From positions 53,458-117,457 of the forward strand of contig JAGRKV010000088.1 in the NCBI GenBank assembly GCA_020442165.1: a stretch of DNA of 64,000 nucleotides, read 5' to 3'. The notes beneath the pieces were generated by a model. The model did no database searches, was not told where the DNA came from, and saw only the letters and a list, made by a program, of their open reading frames with translations. The stretch is from Hyphomicrobiaceae bacterium (GTDB lineage Bacteria > Pseudomonadota > Alphaproteobacteria > Rhizobiales > Hyphomicrobiaceae). Position numbers and translations under genes: made by a program. Each line of letters begins with the position of its first letter. Position 1 is the stretch's first letter. This document shows, piece by piece, positions 34,037 through 42,570 of the stretch.

Positions 34037-36052
34037 ATGAAAGAAACCGTGCTCTTGGGCGACCTCAAGGATTGGCGTTTCACGCTGGACCTGGAGGGCA
34101 TCGCCTGGGCGGTGTTCGACCGCGAGGGCGAGAGCGCCAATTCTCTCGGCCGCCGACCGCTGGAAGAGTTGATGCGGATCGTCGGCAGGGTCGAGGAAGG
34201 TGCGCGCATTGGCGATGTCCTCGGCCTCGTCATCATGTCCGGCAAGGAGAAGGGCTTCATCGTCGGCGCCGACATCCGCGAGTTCGAGCAGCTGACGACG
34301 GAACAGGCGGTGGTCGAGGCCGTGGCACCGGTCAACGCGATGCTCGATCGTATCGAGCGGATGCCGGTTCCCGTGATCGCAGCCGTGCATGGGGTATGCG
34401 TGGGTGGCGGGCTTGAGCTGATCCTCGCATGCCATTACCGCATTGCCACGCGCGACGAATCCACCAAGGTCGGCTTCCCCGAGGTGAAGCTCGGTATTTT
34501 CCCTGGCTTCAATGGTACCGCCCGTTCGATCCGCCAGGCCGGGCCGCTCGCCGCCATGGAGGCGATGCTGACAGGCCGCATGATCTCCGCGAGCTTCGCC
34601 AAGCGCATGGGATTGGTCGACCAGCTGGTCGACAGTGCCGGCACGCTGCACTGGGCCGCTCGCAAGGCCGTGCAATCAAAGCGCAAGTCGTCACCGGCGC
34701 CGCACAGCAAGGCAATGCTCGCCAAATGGCCGGCACGCAGCTTCATCGCTGGCAAGATGCGCGAGGAGACCTCCAAGAAGGCGCGCGAGGAGCACTATCC
34801 AGCGCCCTTCCGCCTCATCGACCTGTTCGAGCGCCACGGTGGTAGCTACGAGGCGATGAAGGCGCACGAGACGGCATCATTCGCGCCCTTGATGGTTTCT
34901 GACACGTCGCGCAACCTGCGCCGCGTCTTCCGGCTGTCGGAGCAGCTGAAGGCGCAAGCGCCAAAAGGCCTGAAGTGGAAGCCGATGCGCGTCCACGTCA
35001 TCGGCGCGGGAACGATGGGCGCCGACATCGCCGGCTGGTGTGTTGCCTCGGGCATGGAAGTAACCCTTCAGGACCTGTCGCCTGAGGTGATCGCAAAGGG
35101 CATCAAGGCACAGGGGCGGCTGTTCTCCAAGAGGTTCAAGACCAAGGCTTTGCGTGATGCCGCCAACGCGCGCTTGATCGCCGATCCCCAGGGCGATGGG
35201 CTGACCCATGCGGACGTCATCATCGAGGCTATCGTCGAGAGGCTCGATATCAAGCAGAACCTGTTCAAGGATGTCGAGGCGAAGGCGAAACCGGATGCCG
35301 TCCTCGCCACCAACACCTCCTCGCTGCAGATCGAGGAGATTGCCCGTCTGATGCAGGATCCGGCCCGCCTGATCGGCATCCACTTTTTCAATCCGGTCGC
35401 GCAGATGCCGCTGGTCGAAGTCATCCGCGGCGAGGGCACGCACGAAACCGATGTGGAGAAGGGCGCAGCCTTCGTCACCGCCATCGGCAAGTTCCCGCTC
35501 ATCGCCAAGTCGGTGCCGGGCTTCCTCGTCAATCGCGTGCTCGCTCCCTATATGATGTCGGCGCTGGCGCGCGTGGATCGCGGCGAGGACATGCAGAAGA
35601 TCGATGAGGCCGCCCGCACCTTCGGCATGCCGATGGGGCCGGTGGAATTGGCCGACACTGTTGGCCTCGACGTGTGTGCTCATGTCGGCAAGATCCTGGG
35701 CCTTGAGGCGCAGGGCCAGGGCGGGCGGCTGGAACGCCTCGTCAGTTCAGGCCGCCTGGGCAAGAAGACCGGTGAAGGCTTCTATGTCTGGAAGGACGGC
35801 AAGGCGGAAAAGAAGGTCGAGACCTATGGTTCAAGCGAGCTGGAGCGCCTTGGCCGCGAACTCGTCGAGCCTCTTATTTCCGAAGCGCAAAAAGCACTCG
35901 ACGAAGGTGTGGTGGCCAATGCCGATCTCGTCGACGCAGGCGTGATCTTCGGCACCGGCTTTGCGCCGTTCCGCGGCGGCCCGCTGCATTACAAGGCCGC
36001 CCATGGAGGTGGGCCAAGCTCAGGTTCGGAAGCCCGCGCCGCCGCCGAGTAG
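34037..36052 (+). CDS. multifunctional enoyl-CoA hydratase / 3-hydroxyacyl-CoA dehydrogenase (FadJ/FadB-like)
   Basis: The 671-residue protein joins an N-terminal crotonase domain (VIMSGKEKGFIVGADIREFE, VHGVCVGGGLELILACHYRI) to a 3-hydroxyacyl-CoA dehydrogenase with NAD site VHVIGAGTMGADIAGWCVAS near residue 317 and a C-terminal domain with HFFNPVAQMPLVEVIRGEGT and SVPGFLVNRVLAPYM. It catalyses hydration and the second oxidation of beta-oxidation. FadB and FadJ cannot be separated by sequence alone. It starts 20 bases after fadE with a GGGAG site, and a thiolase follows 114 bases on. The proline/glycine-rich last 20 residues are not conserved. Confidence 0.93.
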   Translation: MKETVLLGDLKDWRFTLDLEGIAWAVFDREGESANSLGRRPLEELMRIVGRVEEGARIGDVLGLVIMSGKEKGFIVGADIREFEQLTTEQAVVEAVAPVNAMLDRIERMPVPVIAAVHGVCVGGGLELILACHYRIATRDESTKVGFPEVKLGIFPGFNGTARSIRQAGPLAAMEAMLTGRMISASFAKRMGLVDQLVDSAGTLHWAARKAVQSKRKSSPAPHSKAMLAKWPARSFIAGKMREETSKKAREEHYPAPFRLIDLFERHGGSYEAMKAHETASFAPLMVSDTSRNLRRVFRLSEQLKAQAPKGLKWKPMRVHVIGAGTMGADIAGWCVASGMEVTLQDLSPEVIAKGIKAQGRLFSKRFKTKALRDAANARLIADPQGDGLTHADVIIEAIVERLDIKQNLFKDVEAKAKPDAVLATNTSSLQIEEIARLMQDPARLIGIHFFNPVAQMPLVEVIRGEGTHETDVEKGAAFVTAIGKFPLIAKSVPGFLVNRVLAPYMMSALARVDRGEDMQKIDEAARTFGMPMGPVELADTVGLDVCAHVGKILGLEAQGQGGRLERLVSSGRLGKKTGEGFYVWKDGKAEKKVETYGSSELERLGRELVEPLISEAQKALDEGVVANADLVDAGVIFGTGFAPFRGGPLHYKAAHGGGPSSGSEARAAAE

Positions 36053-36166
36053 ATCATCAGCCCCCATGGCTGCGCCGACGCTTCACTCAAGAGCCAAGGT
36101 CGGCACAGGTGACAAGATCAAAAGCCCTGCAAGCGCACTGCGCGCGGGACATCGGAGAGAAACCAG

Positions 36167-37471
36167 ATGACAGACAAATTGCGTCGCGTGGCGGTGATCG
36201 GCGGCATCCGCATTCCGTTCTGCCGGTCGAACACGCTTTACGCCGACCTCACCAACCTTGAGATGATGACGGCGACGCTCAACGGGCTCGTCGACCGCTA
36301 CAACCTCAAGGGCGCGCACATCGACGAAGTTGTCGGCGGTGCCGTCGTCACGCATTCCAAGGACTGGAATCTGGCGCGCGAAGCGGTTCTGGGTACCAAG
36401 CTCGCCACATCGACACCGGGTATCACGTTGATGCAGGCTTGCGGCACCAGTCTGCAGGCGGCGATGGGGTCGGCCGCCAAAATTGCCACCGGTCAGATTG
36501 AAAGCGCCATTGCGGTCGGCGCCGATACCACGTCGGACCCGCCCATCGTCTTCTCCAAGAAGTTCGCCCATCGCCTGGCGGAAATCGGCCAGAAGAAGAC
36601 CACAATGGAGAAGATCAAGGTGTTCAAAGGGCTGTCCCCGGCCGAGCTGGCGCCGCTGCCGCCGCAGACCGCCGAGCCGCGCACCGGCCTCGGCATGGGC
36701 CAGCATTGCGAGTTGATGGCCAAGGAGTGGGAGATCACCCGCGAAGCCCAGGATCAGCTCGCATTCGAAAGCCACAAGAAGGCGGCCGAAGCTTACAGGT
36801 CCGGCTACATGGATCGCCTCGTCGTGCCATGCGCCGGCGTGTTCCGCGATAACAACATCCGCGAGGACATTTCAATTGAGAAGCTGTCGTCGTTGAAGGC
36901 GTCATTCGACAAGTCCGCCAAGGGCACGATGACGGCCGGCAACTCGACACCGCTGACCGATGGCGCCGCATCCGTGCTTTTGGCTTCCGAAGAGTGGGCG
37001 GCTGCGCGCGGCCTGCCGGTGAAGGCCTACCTCACCTATGCCCAGACGTCGGCCAACGATTTCGTTGCCGGCGAGGGGCTTTTGATGGCGCCCGCGATTG
37101 CCGTATCCAAGCTGCTGGAGCGCGCTCAACTCACATTGCAGGACTTTGATTTCTACGAGATCCACGAGGCGTTCGCCGCCCAGGTCCTGGCAACGCTGAA
37201 GGCGTGGGAGGACCCTGAATATTGCAGGACCCGCCTGGGCCGCGCCGAACCGCTGGGATCGATCGACCGCAGCAAGCTGAACGTCAAGGGATCGTCGATC
37301 GCCTTCGGACATCCATTCGCTGCCACCGGCGCCCGCATTGTCGCCAACCTGGCCGAATTGCTGGCCGAGCATGGTGGCCGCGGCCTGATTTCCATCTGCA
37401 CCGCGGGCGGAATGGGCGTTGCCGCGATCATGGAAAGCGCCAAGGCTGGCCAGATGCAGCAGGCGGCGTGA
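36167..37471 (+). CDS. fadI: acetyl-CoA C-acyltransferase (thiolase, FadI-like)
   Basis: The 434-residue thiolase has the active-site cysteine in LMQACGTSLQAAMGSAAKIA near residue 90, an internal histidine in DFYEIHEAFAAQVLAT and the C-terminal ISICTAGGMGVAAIMES region with the second cysteine. It completes beta-oxidation, cleaving 3-ketoacyl-CoA to acetyl-CoA. The position after the FadJ-like protein and the length above 420 residues suggest FadI rather than an acetoacetyl-CoA thiolase. GGAGA precedes the ATG. Confidence 0.92.
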   Translation: MTDKLRRVAVIGGIRIPFCRSNTLYADLTNLEMMTATLNGLVDRYNLKGAHIDEVVGGAVVTHSKDWNLAREAVLGTKLATSTPGITLMQACGTSLQAAMGSAAKIATGQIESAIAVGADTTSDPPIVFSKKFAHRLAEIGQKKTTMEKIKVFKGLSPAELAPLPPQTAEPRTGLGMGQHCELMAKEWEITREAQDQLAFESHKKAAEAYRSGYMDRLVVPCAGVFRDNNIREDISIEKLSSLKASFDKSAKGTMTAGNSTPLTDGAASVLLASEEWAAARGLPVKAYLTYAQTSANDFVAGEGLLMAPAIAVSKLLERAQLTLQDFDFYEIHEAFAAQVLATLKAWEDPEYCRTRLGRAEPLGSIDRSKLNVKGSSIAFGHPFAATGARIVANLAELLAEHGGRGLISICTAGGMGVAAIMESAKAGQMQQAA

Positions 37472-37667
37472 TCGCGTGGCCTTCCGGCACTGCGACCGAA
37501 TGATCCCGCAATAAGTCCGTTGCAATTGGTCCACGCCGTTTTGCGCGAGGAAGACATGTGGCGGCTTCTGCGCTATCTCTTGCGCCTTGGCTGTCTGCGC
37601 GCCGAGAAGCAAAGGCTGCTTGGGGGGCGGCGGGTGGTGCTCGCGATCCACCTGCCAACGAGATGCC

Positions 37668-37769
37668 AGAGCATGTTTAGCTGAAGTGTGCAGCGGTTCA
37701 GCGTGAGAAACATGCTCAAACCCAAAATACAGAGCGTGTTCTCGAGTCTATCGAACGTAAGTGCTCTCT
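37668..37769. repeat. palindromic intergenic repeat, copy 3 with conserved tail
   Basis: The 50-base head repeats AGAGCATGTTTAGCTGAAGTG with the closing arm AAACATGCTC perfectly paired, and inner arms GCTGAA/TTCAGC. A tail follows with AGAGCG and TCTCGAGTCTATCGAA, as in copy 2. It fills most of the gap between the thiolase and the cyclopropane synthase gene and could bear on readthrough or mRNA stability. Confidence 0.85.
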
Positions 37770-37786
37770 AAGGTGACGGGACGGAC

Positions 37787-39109
37787 ATGAGCAAGACGAA
37801 TGCCGCGGCTGCCAGCAAGCAGACGCGCGCGGCGATACAGCTGATCGAGGAACTCGCGGGCAAGCTTGATCTCGACGCCTGGGTGCGGTTGTGGGACGGC
37901 ACGCGCGTACCGCTGGGCAGCGCGCCGACAAGTGCGCTCGAAATTGTCATCAACGATGCCGGCGTCATCGCCTCTTCGCTTCGGCGTCCGAACCTCGACA
38001 CCATCATCCGGCACTATGTCGATAAGCGCATCGATCTCGTTGGTGGCTCGCTGCTGGACCTGGGACGTCAGATCAACCGGCGCGGGCGTTCGGTGAAGAT
38101 CAAGGGACTCGATGCGCTGAAGATCGCGCGGCGGCTCTCGCCCTTCCTGTTCGAACCGGGAGCGGCGCCAAAAGAGGTCGGCGCCTTCGAAGGCGATATC
38201 GTCGGCAACAAGCGCGCGGGCGACGACAACAAGGACTACATTTCCTTCCACTACGACTTGTCGAACGAGTTCTATGCGCTCTTCCTGTGCGAGGAGATGG
38301 TCTACACCTGCGCCTATTACCACGACTGGGACCAGGACCTGGCCACCGCCCAGAAGAACAAGCTCGACATGGTCTGCCGCAAGCTGAGGCTGAAGCCGGG
38401 TGAACGCTTCTTGGACATCGGCTCGGGGTGGGGAGGGCTCGTCTGCCATGCCGCGCAGCACTATGGCGTCAAGGCGCATGGCATTACGCTGTCGCAAGAA
38501 CAGCTGGCGTTCGCGCGCGATAAAGTCGAGAGGCTTGGGCTGCAGGACCGCGTCACCTTCGAGCTGACCGACTACATCAACCACAAGGGAACCTACGACA
38601 AGATCGCATCGGTCGGAATGTACGAGGCGATCGGCCTCAAGAACATTCCCGCCTACATGCGCAAGATCCGTTCGTTGCTGGCGGAGGACGGGCTGTTTCT
38701 CAATCATGCGATTTCGCGCAAGGGCAAGCGCAAGAAGAGCGTGCTGCCCGAACGGTTGCGCCCCGAGCAACGCGCGCTCGCCAAGTACATCTTTCCCGGC
38801 GGCGCGCTTGACGACATCGGCAACACCGTCTCTGAAATGGAAATCGCCGGCTTCGAGGTGCACGACGTCGAAGGCTGGCGCATGCATTACGCACGGACCT
38901 GCGAGTTGTGGTGCGAGCGGCTGATGGCGCGCAAGGACGAGGCGATAGCACTCGTCGGCGAGGCCAAATATCGCATCTATGTCGCCTATCTTGCCGGTTG
39001 CGCCATTGTCTTCGAACGCGGCACCGCGCGCCTGTTCCAGACACTGGTTTCCAAAACTGCCAAGCGGCGCCCGCCTCTACCGCCAACCCGCGCCGACCTT
39101 TATTGCTGA
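37787..39109 (+). CDS. cfa: cyclopropane-fatty-acyl-phospholipid synthase
   Basis: The 440-residue protein is a Cfa-type SAM-dependent methyltransferase. The C-terminal two thirds has the SAM site GERFLDIGSGWGGLVCHAAQ near residue 205, preceded by ISFHYDLSNEFYALFLCEEM, and the motif IASVGMYEAIGLKNIPAYM. Such enzymes add a methylene group to unsaturated acyl chains of membrane phospholipids. It stands between beta-oxidation genes and a GFA gene on the plus strand, which could be coincidental. The start at 37787 has GGTGACGGGACGG in front, a weak site. Confidence 0.94.
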   Translation: MSKTNAAAASKQTRAAIQLIEELAGKLDLDAWVRLWDGTRVPLGSAPTSALEIVINDAGVIASSLRRPNLDTIIRHYVDKRIDLVGGSLLDLGRQINRRGRSVKIKGLDALKIARRLSPFLFEPGAAPKEVGAFEGDIVGNKRAGDDNKDYISFHYDLSNEFYALFLCEEMVYTCAYYHDWDQDLATAQKNKLDMVCRKLRLKPGERFLDIGSGWGGLVCHAAQHYGVKAHGITLSQEQLAFARDKVERLGLQDRVTFELTDYINHKGTYDKIASVGMYEAIGLKNIPAYMRKIRSLLAEDGLFLNHAISRKGKRKKSVLPERLRPEQRALAKYIFPGGALDDIGNTVSEMEIAGFEVHDVEGWRMHYARTCELWCERLMARKDEAIALVGEAKYRIYVAYLAGCAIVFERGTARLFQTLVSKTAKRRPPLPPTRADLYC

Positions 39110-39157
39110 AGACGCTGTTCGCCGACACGCTCGGGTCTCAAATTTGCGAAAGGGAGC

Positions 39158-39571
39158 ATGATGAGCACGCGAACGGCATCATGCGAGTGCGGCCAGCTGC
39201 ACATTGTCGTCTCAGGCGAACCGCTGGGTGTGGGCGTCTGCCATTGCTTGTCCTGTCAGCGCCGCACCGGCAGCGTCTTCGCTGCGCTTGCCGCTTTTGC
39301 AGCGCCATACAGGGTTACAGGCGCGTCAACCGAATATGTCCGCACCGGCGACGCAGGCAGTCGCTTTCGCTTCCACTTCTGCCCGGTCTGCGGCACCAAC
39401 CTGTTCCATACCGAGGAGGGTCGTGAGGCAAACTCGGTCGCGGTGGCAGTCGGCGCTTTTGCCGATCCGAATTTCGAGCCGCCGCAGGATTCCGTCTATG
39501 AGTGCCGGCGACATGCCTGGGTGCAACTTCCCGCCGATGTCGTGGGCTACGACAAGAACCCGGAAGGATGA
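39158..39571 (+). CDS. GFA-family (DUF636) zinc protein
   Basis: The 137-residue protein has the GFA cysteine pattern: CECGQLHIVVSG, VCHCLSCQRRTGSVF and FHFCPVCGTNLFHTE, which bind zinc. The family is named for the glutathione-dependent formaldehyde-activating enzyme of Paracoccus, but later work questioned that activity, so a C1 role cannot be concluded. ATGs at 39158 and 39161 are both possible after AAAGGGAGC. It ends 60 bases from the convergent MerR gene. Confidence 0.85.
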   Translation: MMSTRTASCECGQLHIVVSGEPLGVGVCHCLSCQRRTGSVFAALAAFAAPYRVTGASTEYVRTGDAGSRFRFHFCPVCGTNLFHTEEGREANSVAVAVGAFADPNFEPPQDSVYECRRHAWVQLPADVVGYDKNPEG

Positions 39572-39632
39572 TCCCCGGCTCTATCGGAGAGGCAAGCGCG
39601 AGCCGGCTATGAGAACCCCGAGGGCCTCAAGC

Positions 39633-40064
39633 CTAGTCGGCGTCCTTCAGGAAATCGACGCACTTCGCACGCAGGTCCTTGAGGTCTTGCAGCGAGCGTG
39701 CAAGGTCGGCCTTCTTCCGGTTGAGGTCGGCAATCGAGGCTTCGACCTTGCCCAGCAGCATCTCGGTTTGCACCCGCTGCGAGGGGTCGATGTCGTAGAG
39801 CGTGAGATATTCCGCGATGTCCTCCAGCGTGAAGCCAAGGTTCTTTCCTCGCAGGATGAGGATCAGCCGGCCCCTGTCGCGCTTGGAATAGATGCGATTG
39901 GTTCCCTCGCGTTGCGGCTGGATCAGCCCGCGTGATTCATAGAACCGGATGGCGCGCGTCGTTATGCCGAACTCATCGGCCAGTTCGCCGATTGAAAACG
40001 TGACATCAGGCGCAGCGCTATCAGCCGCAACCGCGCTGCCGTTGAGGTGTTCGTTATCGCTCAT
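39633..40064 (-). CDS. MerR-family regulator (LiuR-like)
   Basis: The 143-residue protein has an N-terminal MerR helix-turn-helix (FSIGELADEFGITTRAIRFY, ESRGLIQPQREGTNRIYSKR) and a C-terminal coiled coil with the last cysteine in RAKCVDFLKDAD. It lacks the metal-binding cysteine set of MerR proper and resembles LiuR-type regulators of acyl-CoA metabolism. Its start overlaps the fadD stop by four bases, so the two are one operon. The fadE palindrome at 31416 is a candidate target. Confidence 0.87.
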   Translation of the reverse strand: MSDNEHLNGSAVAADSAAPDVTFSIGELADEFGITTRAIRFYESRGLIQPQREGTNRIYSKRDRGRLILILRGKNLGFTLEDIAEYLTLYDIDPSQRVQTEMLLGKVEASIADLNRKKADLARSLQDLKDLRAKCVDFLKDAD

Positions 40065-41809
40065 CCGCGTGACCCGGATTTGTCCGCCTCTTCTGCACGT
40101 AGCGCCTCCTCCTGTTTCAATTCCTTCTTGGAGAGTTTGCCGATCATGGTCTTGGGCAGACTATCCCGGAACTCAATGGCAGCAGGCAGCTCGATCTTGG
40201 AGAGATACTTCTCAAGATAAGTCATGATGTCATCCGCCGTCGCCGTGGCTCCGGCCTTAAGCTTGATGAAGGCTTTCGGCGCCTCGCCGCGATAAGGATC
40301 CTTGACACCGATTACCGTCACTTCCTCGACGGCAGGATGTTCGTAGATGCGCTCCTCGATCATCCGCGGATAGACATTGTAGCCCGAACAGATGATGAGA
40401 TCCTTGATCCGGTCCTCGATGGCGAAAAACCCATCGTCGTCCATGCGGGCGACGTCGCCGGTACGCAGGAAACCGTCGGAGGTGAAAATCTGGGCGGTTT
40501 CCTTCTCGCGCTTCCAGTAGCCCTTCATGACCTGCGGACCCTTGATGCACACCTCGCCCTTTTCCCCCTGCGGCACCTCCTTGTCGGGATCGTCCAGGTC
40601 GCGCAGGGAAACAAACGTGGCGGGCAGGGGAATCCCGATCATGCCGGTTTTGACAGGACCATGAATGGGATTGCAGGTCACGACAGGAGAGGTCTCCGAT
40701 AACCCGTAGCCTTCCACCACCTTGCAGCCGGTCAGCGACTCGAAGCGCTGCTTGACCTCGGTCGGGAGTGGTGCGCCGCCCGACAGACAGAACTTGAGCG
40801 ACGACAGGTCGTAGCTCTTGATCTTGGGGTGGTTCATGATGGCGTTGAACAGGGTCGGCACGCCGGGCATGACCGTGGGCCGGATCTGGTTGATGAGCTT
40901 GAGCGCATCGTCGAGGACGAACCTCGGTACGATGATGATCTCAGCGGCCTTGGCGACGCCGAAGTTCATGACGACGGTCATCGCGAAGACATGGAAGAAG
41001 GGCAGCACACCCATCACCTTCTCTTTGCCGTCGAGCAGCTCAGGCGCCCAATCAATCACCTGCAGAACATTGATATAGACATTGGCGTGGGTCAGCATGG
41101 CGCCTTTTGGCGTTCCGGTGGTGCCGCCCGTATACTGCAGCACAGCGATGTCGTTTTCCGGATCGATCGGAAACGGGGTGCGCAGCCCATGATCGGCGAG
41201 TACCTGCCCTTCAAGTACGATGCGGTCCTTGACCGGCGAGGACATCGGGTGGGCCAGCTCCCGGCCTTTGAACAACCGGAACAGGACGGACTTTGTCCCG
41301 GGCAGGAGGCTGGCGAACGACGCCACCACCACCTGCTTCAACACGCCGTCCTTTAGTAGAGCCTCCGCCTTGTCGAACAGCAGTTTCAGGTCGAGCGTAA
41401 CGATTATTTCCGTCTCGCTGTCCTTGACCTGGAACTTCAGCTCTTCAACAGTATAGAGAGGATTATAGTTGACGACGATGCCGCCAGCTTTGAGCGTGGC
41501 GAAGTAGTAGATAATAAACGTCGGCGAATTGGGCAGCAGCAGTCCAACTTTGGTACCCTTGCGCACGCCTAGTCGCTGCAACCCGGCAGCGGCGAGTTCC
41601 ACTAGCCGACCGATCTCGCTGTACGTCATCGTGCGGCCGAGAAAATTGGTCGCAGTGTTGGTCCCGAACCGGGCGACCGCCTGATCCAGGAGCGCATACA
41701 ATGGATGTGGCGTAAACTTTTGACGCCACTCAACATTTTGCGGATAGGACTTGAGCCACCTTGGGCTCGGCTCCGCTTCAGATCGCGCACTGGCCTCGAC
41801 CGGTGTCAT
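40061..41809 (-). CDS. fadD: long-chain fatty acid-CoA ligase
   Basis: The 582-residue enzyme belongs to the adenylate-forming family. AMP-binding motif VLQYTGGTTGTPKGAMLTHA is near residue 220, followed by EGYGLSETSPVVTCN and DGFLRTGDVARMDDDGFFAI with the FadD signature, and the C-terminal catalytic lysine region LPKTMIGKLSKKEL. It activates long-chain fatty acids to acyl-CoA for the beta-oxidation genes upstream on the other strand. It is the first gene of an operon with the MerR regulator. Confidence 0.93.
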   Translation of the reverse strand: MTPVEASARSEAEPSPRWLKSYPQNVEWRQKFTPHPLYALLDQAVARFGTNTATNFLGRTMTYSEIGRLVELAAAGLQRLGVRKGTKVGLLLPNSPTFIIYYFATLKAGGIVVNYNPLYTVEELKFQVKDSETEIIVTLDLKLLFDKAEALLKDGVLKQVVVASFASLLPGTKSVLFRLFKGRELAHPMSSPVKDRIVLEGQVLADHGLRTPFPIDPENDIAVLQYTGGTTGTPKGAMLTHANVYINVLQVIDWAPELLDGKEKVMGVLPFFHVFAMTVVMNFGVAKAAEIIIVPRFVLDDALKLINQIRPTVMPGVPTLFNAIMNHPKIKSYDLSSLKFCLSGGAPLPTEVKQRFESLTGCKVVEGYGLSETSPVVTCNPIHGPVKTGMIGIPLPATFVSLRDLDDPDKEVPQGEKGEVCIKGPQVMKGYWKREKETAQIFTSDGFLRTGDVARMDDDGFFAIEDRIKDLIICSGYNVYPRMIEERIYEHPAVEEVTVIGVKDPYRGEAPKAFIKLKAGATATADDIMTYLEKYLSKIELPAAIEFRDSLPKTMIGKLSKKELKQEEALRAEEADKSGSRG

Positions 41810-42193
41810 CGTGCATCCTCCCAGATGCGCCGACCGCCGGAAAAAGCCGGGACGACGATTTGTACCATCGTTGGCCCGAGGTCTGGTTTCCGCGTTTGGT
41901 CGGTCACGCTATTCTTCTGACTATTGAACACTTTTTGAGGAGTTTCGGCTAGGACGTGGTCCACATAAGTTGTCGTATCCGAACGCTGTATATGGAGTGG
42001 CGGGTTTTGAGCGTACTTCAGGCATGGACCTTGCTACGAAGTCATTGGTAGATTTACCGCAAATGCCCATGCTGGACGTTCGCCACGTTTAAGTATAAGC
42101 ACGGCCGCAGCTTGTGTGCGCAGCAGCACGCGCATAGTAGGAATAGAGTAACAGGGATCCGCGACGCCCGAGGGCCGCGGAACGGAGAGCAAA
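41810..42193. other. 384-base divergent intergenic region between fadD and acpXL
   Basis: No gene is supported. The region must contain the promoters of fadD (minus) and acpXL (plus). I looked for a second copy of the fadE palindrome core here and found none. GGAGAGCAAA directly before the acpXL ATG is its ribosome-binding site. Confidence 0.4.
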
Positions 42194-42469
42194 ATGGACG
42201 AAGTCGCCACCAAGATCATTGAGATCCTGAAGAAGCACATGAAGGAGCCGCGTGACGACATCTCCTTGTCGACGCCCCTGACCGATCTGAAGATCGAATC
42301 GCTGGATCTTGCGATGATCGTCTTCGATATCGAAGACAAGTTCCAGATTGAGATCCCCTATAACGCCAATGAAGAGGTCGAGGACTTCAAGACGGTCGGC
42401 TCTGTCGTCGATCGCGTGAAGGCTCTGGTCGCAGCTGGGCCCGCGTCCGCTGACGCAGCCAAGGCGTGA
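42194..42469 (+). CDS. acpXL: very-long-chain fatty acid acyl carrier protein AcpXL
   Basis: The 91-residue acyl carrier protein has the phosphopantetheine attachment serine at residue 36 in DLKIESLDLAMIVFDIEDKF, and the unusual alanine/charged sequence NANEEVEDFKTVGSVVDRV. This matches AcpXL, which carries the C28 hydroxy acyl chain attached to lipid A in Hyphomicrobiales. Its ribosome-binding site is GGAGA. A ketosynthase gene follows 101 bases on, but the fabZXL, second ketosynthase, dehydrogenase and lpxXL genes usually found after it are missing here. Confidence 0.93.
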   Translation: MDEVATKIIEILKKHMKEPRDDISLSTPLTDLKIESLDLAMIVFDIEDKFQIEIPYNANEEVEDFKTVGSVVDRVKALVAAGPASADAAKA

Positions 42470-42570
42470 TAACCTGACGGTGGCGGGGCGCTCAGCGCGT
42501 CCTGGCCGTATTAACTTCGATATTAGGCACAGCGGCGCTAGGCGCCGCGCTGATCGTAGAGCGTAACGAT

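Noticed and set aside
39158..39571. GFA gene as proof of glutathione-dependent formaldehyde oxidation
   Set aside because: The family name rests on one disputed activity; the C1 pathway shown here is H4MPT-linked.
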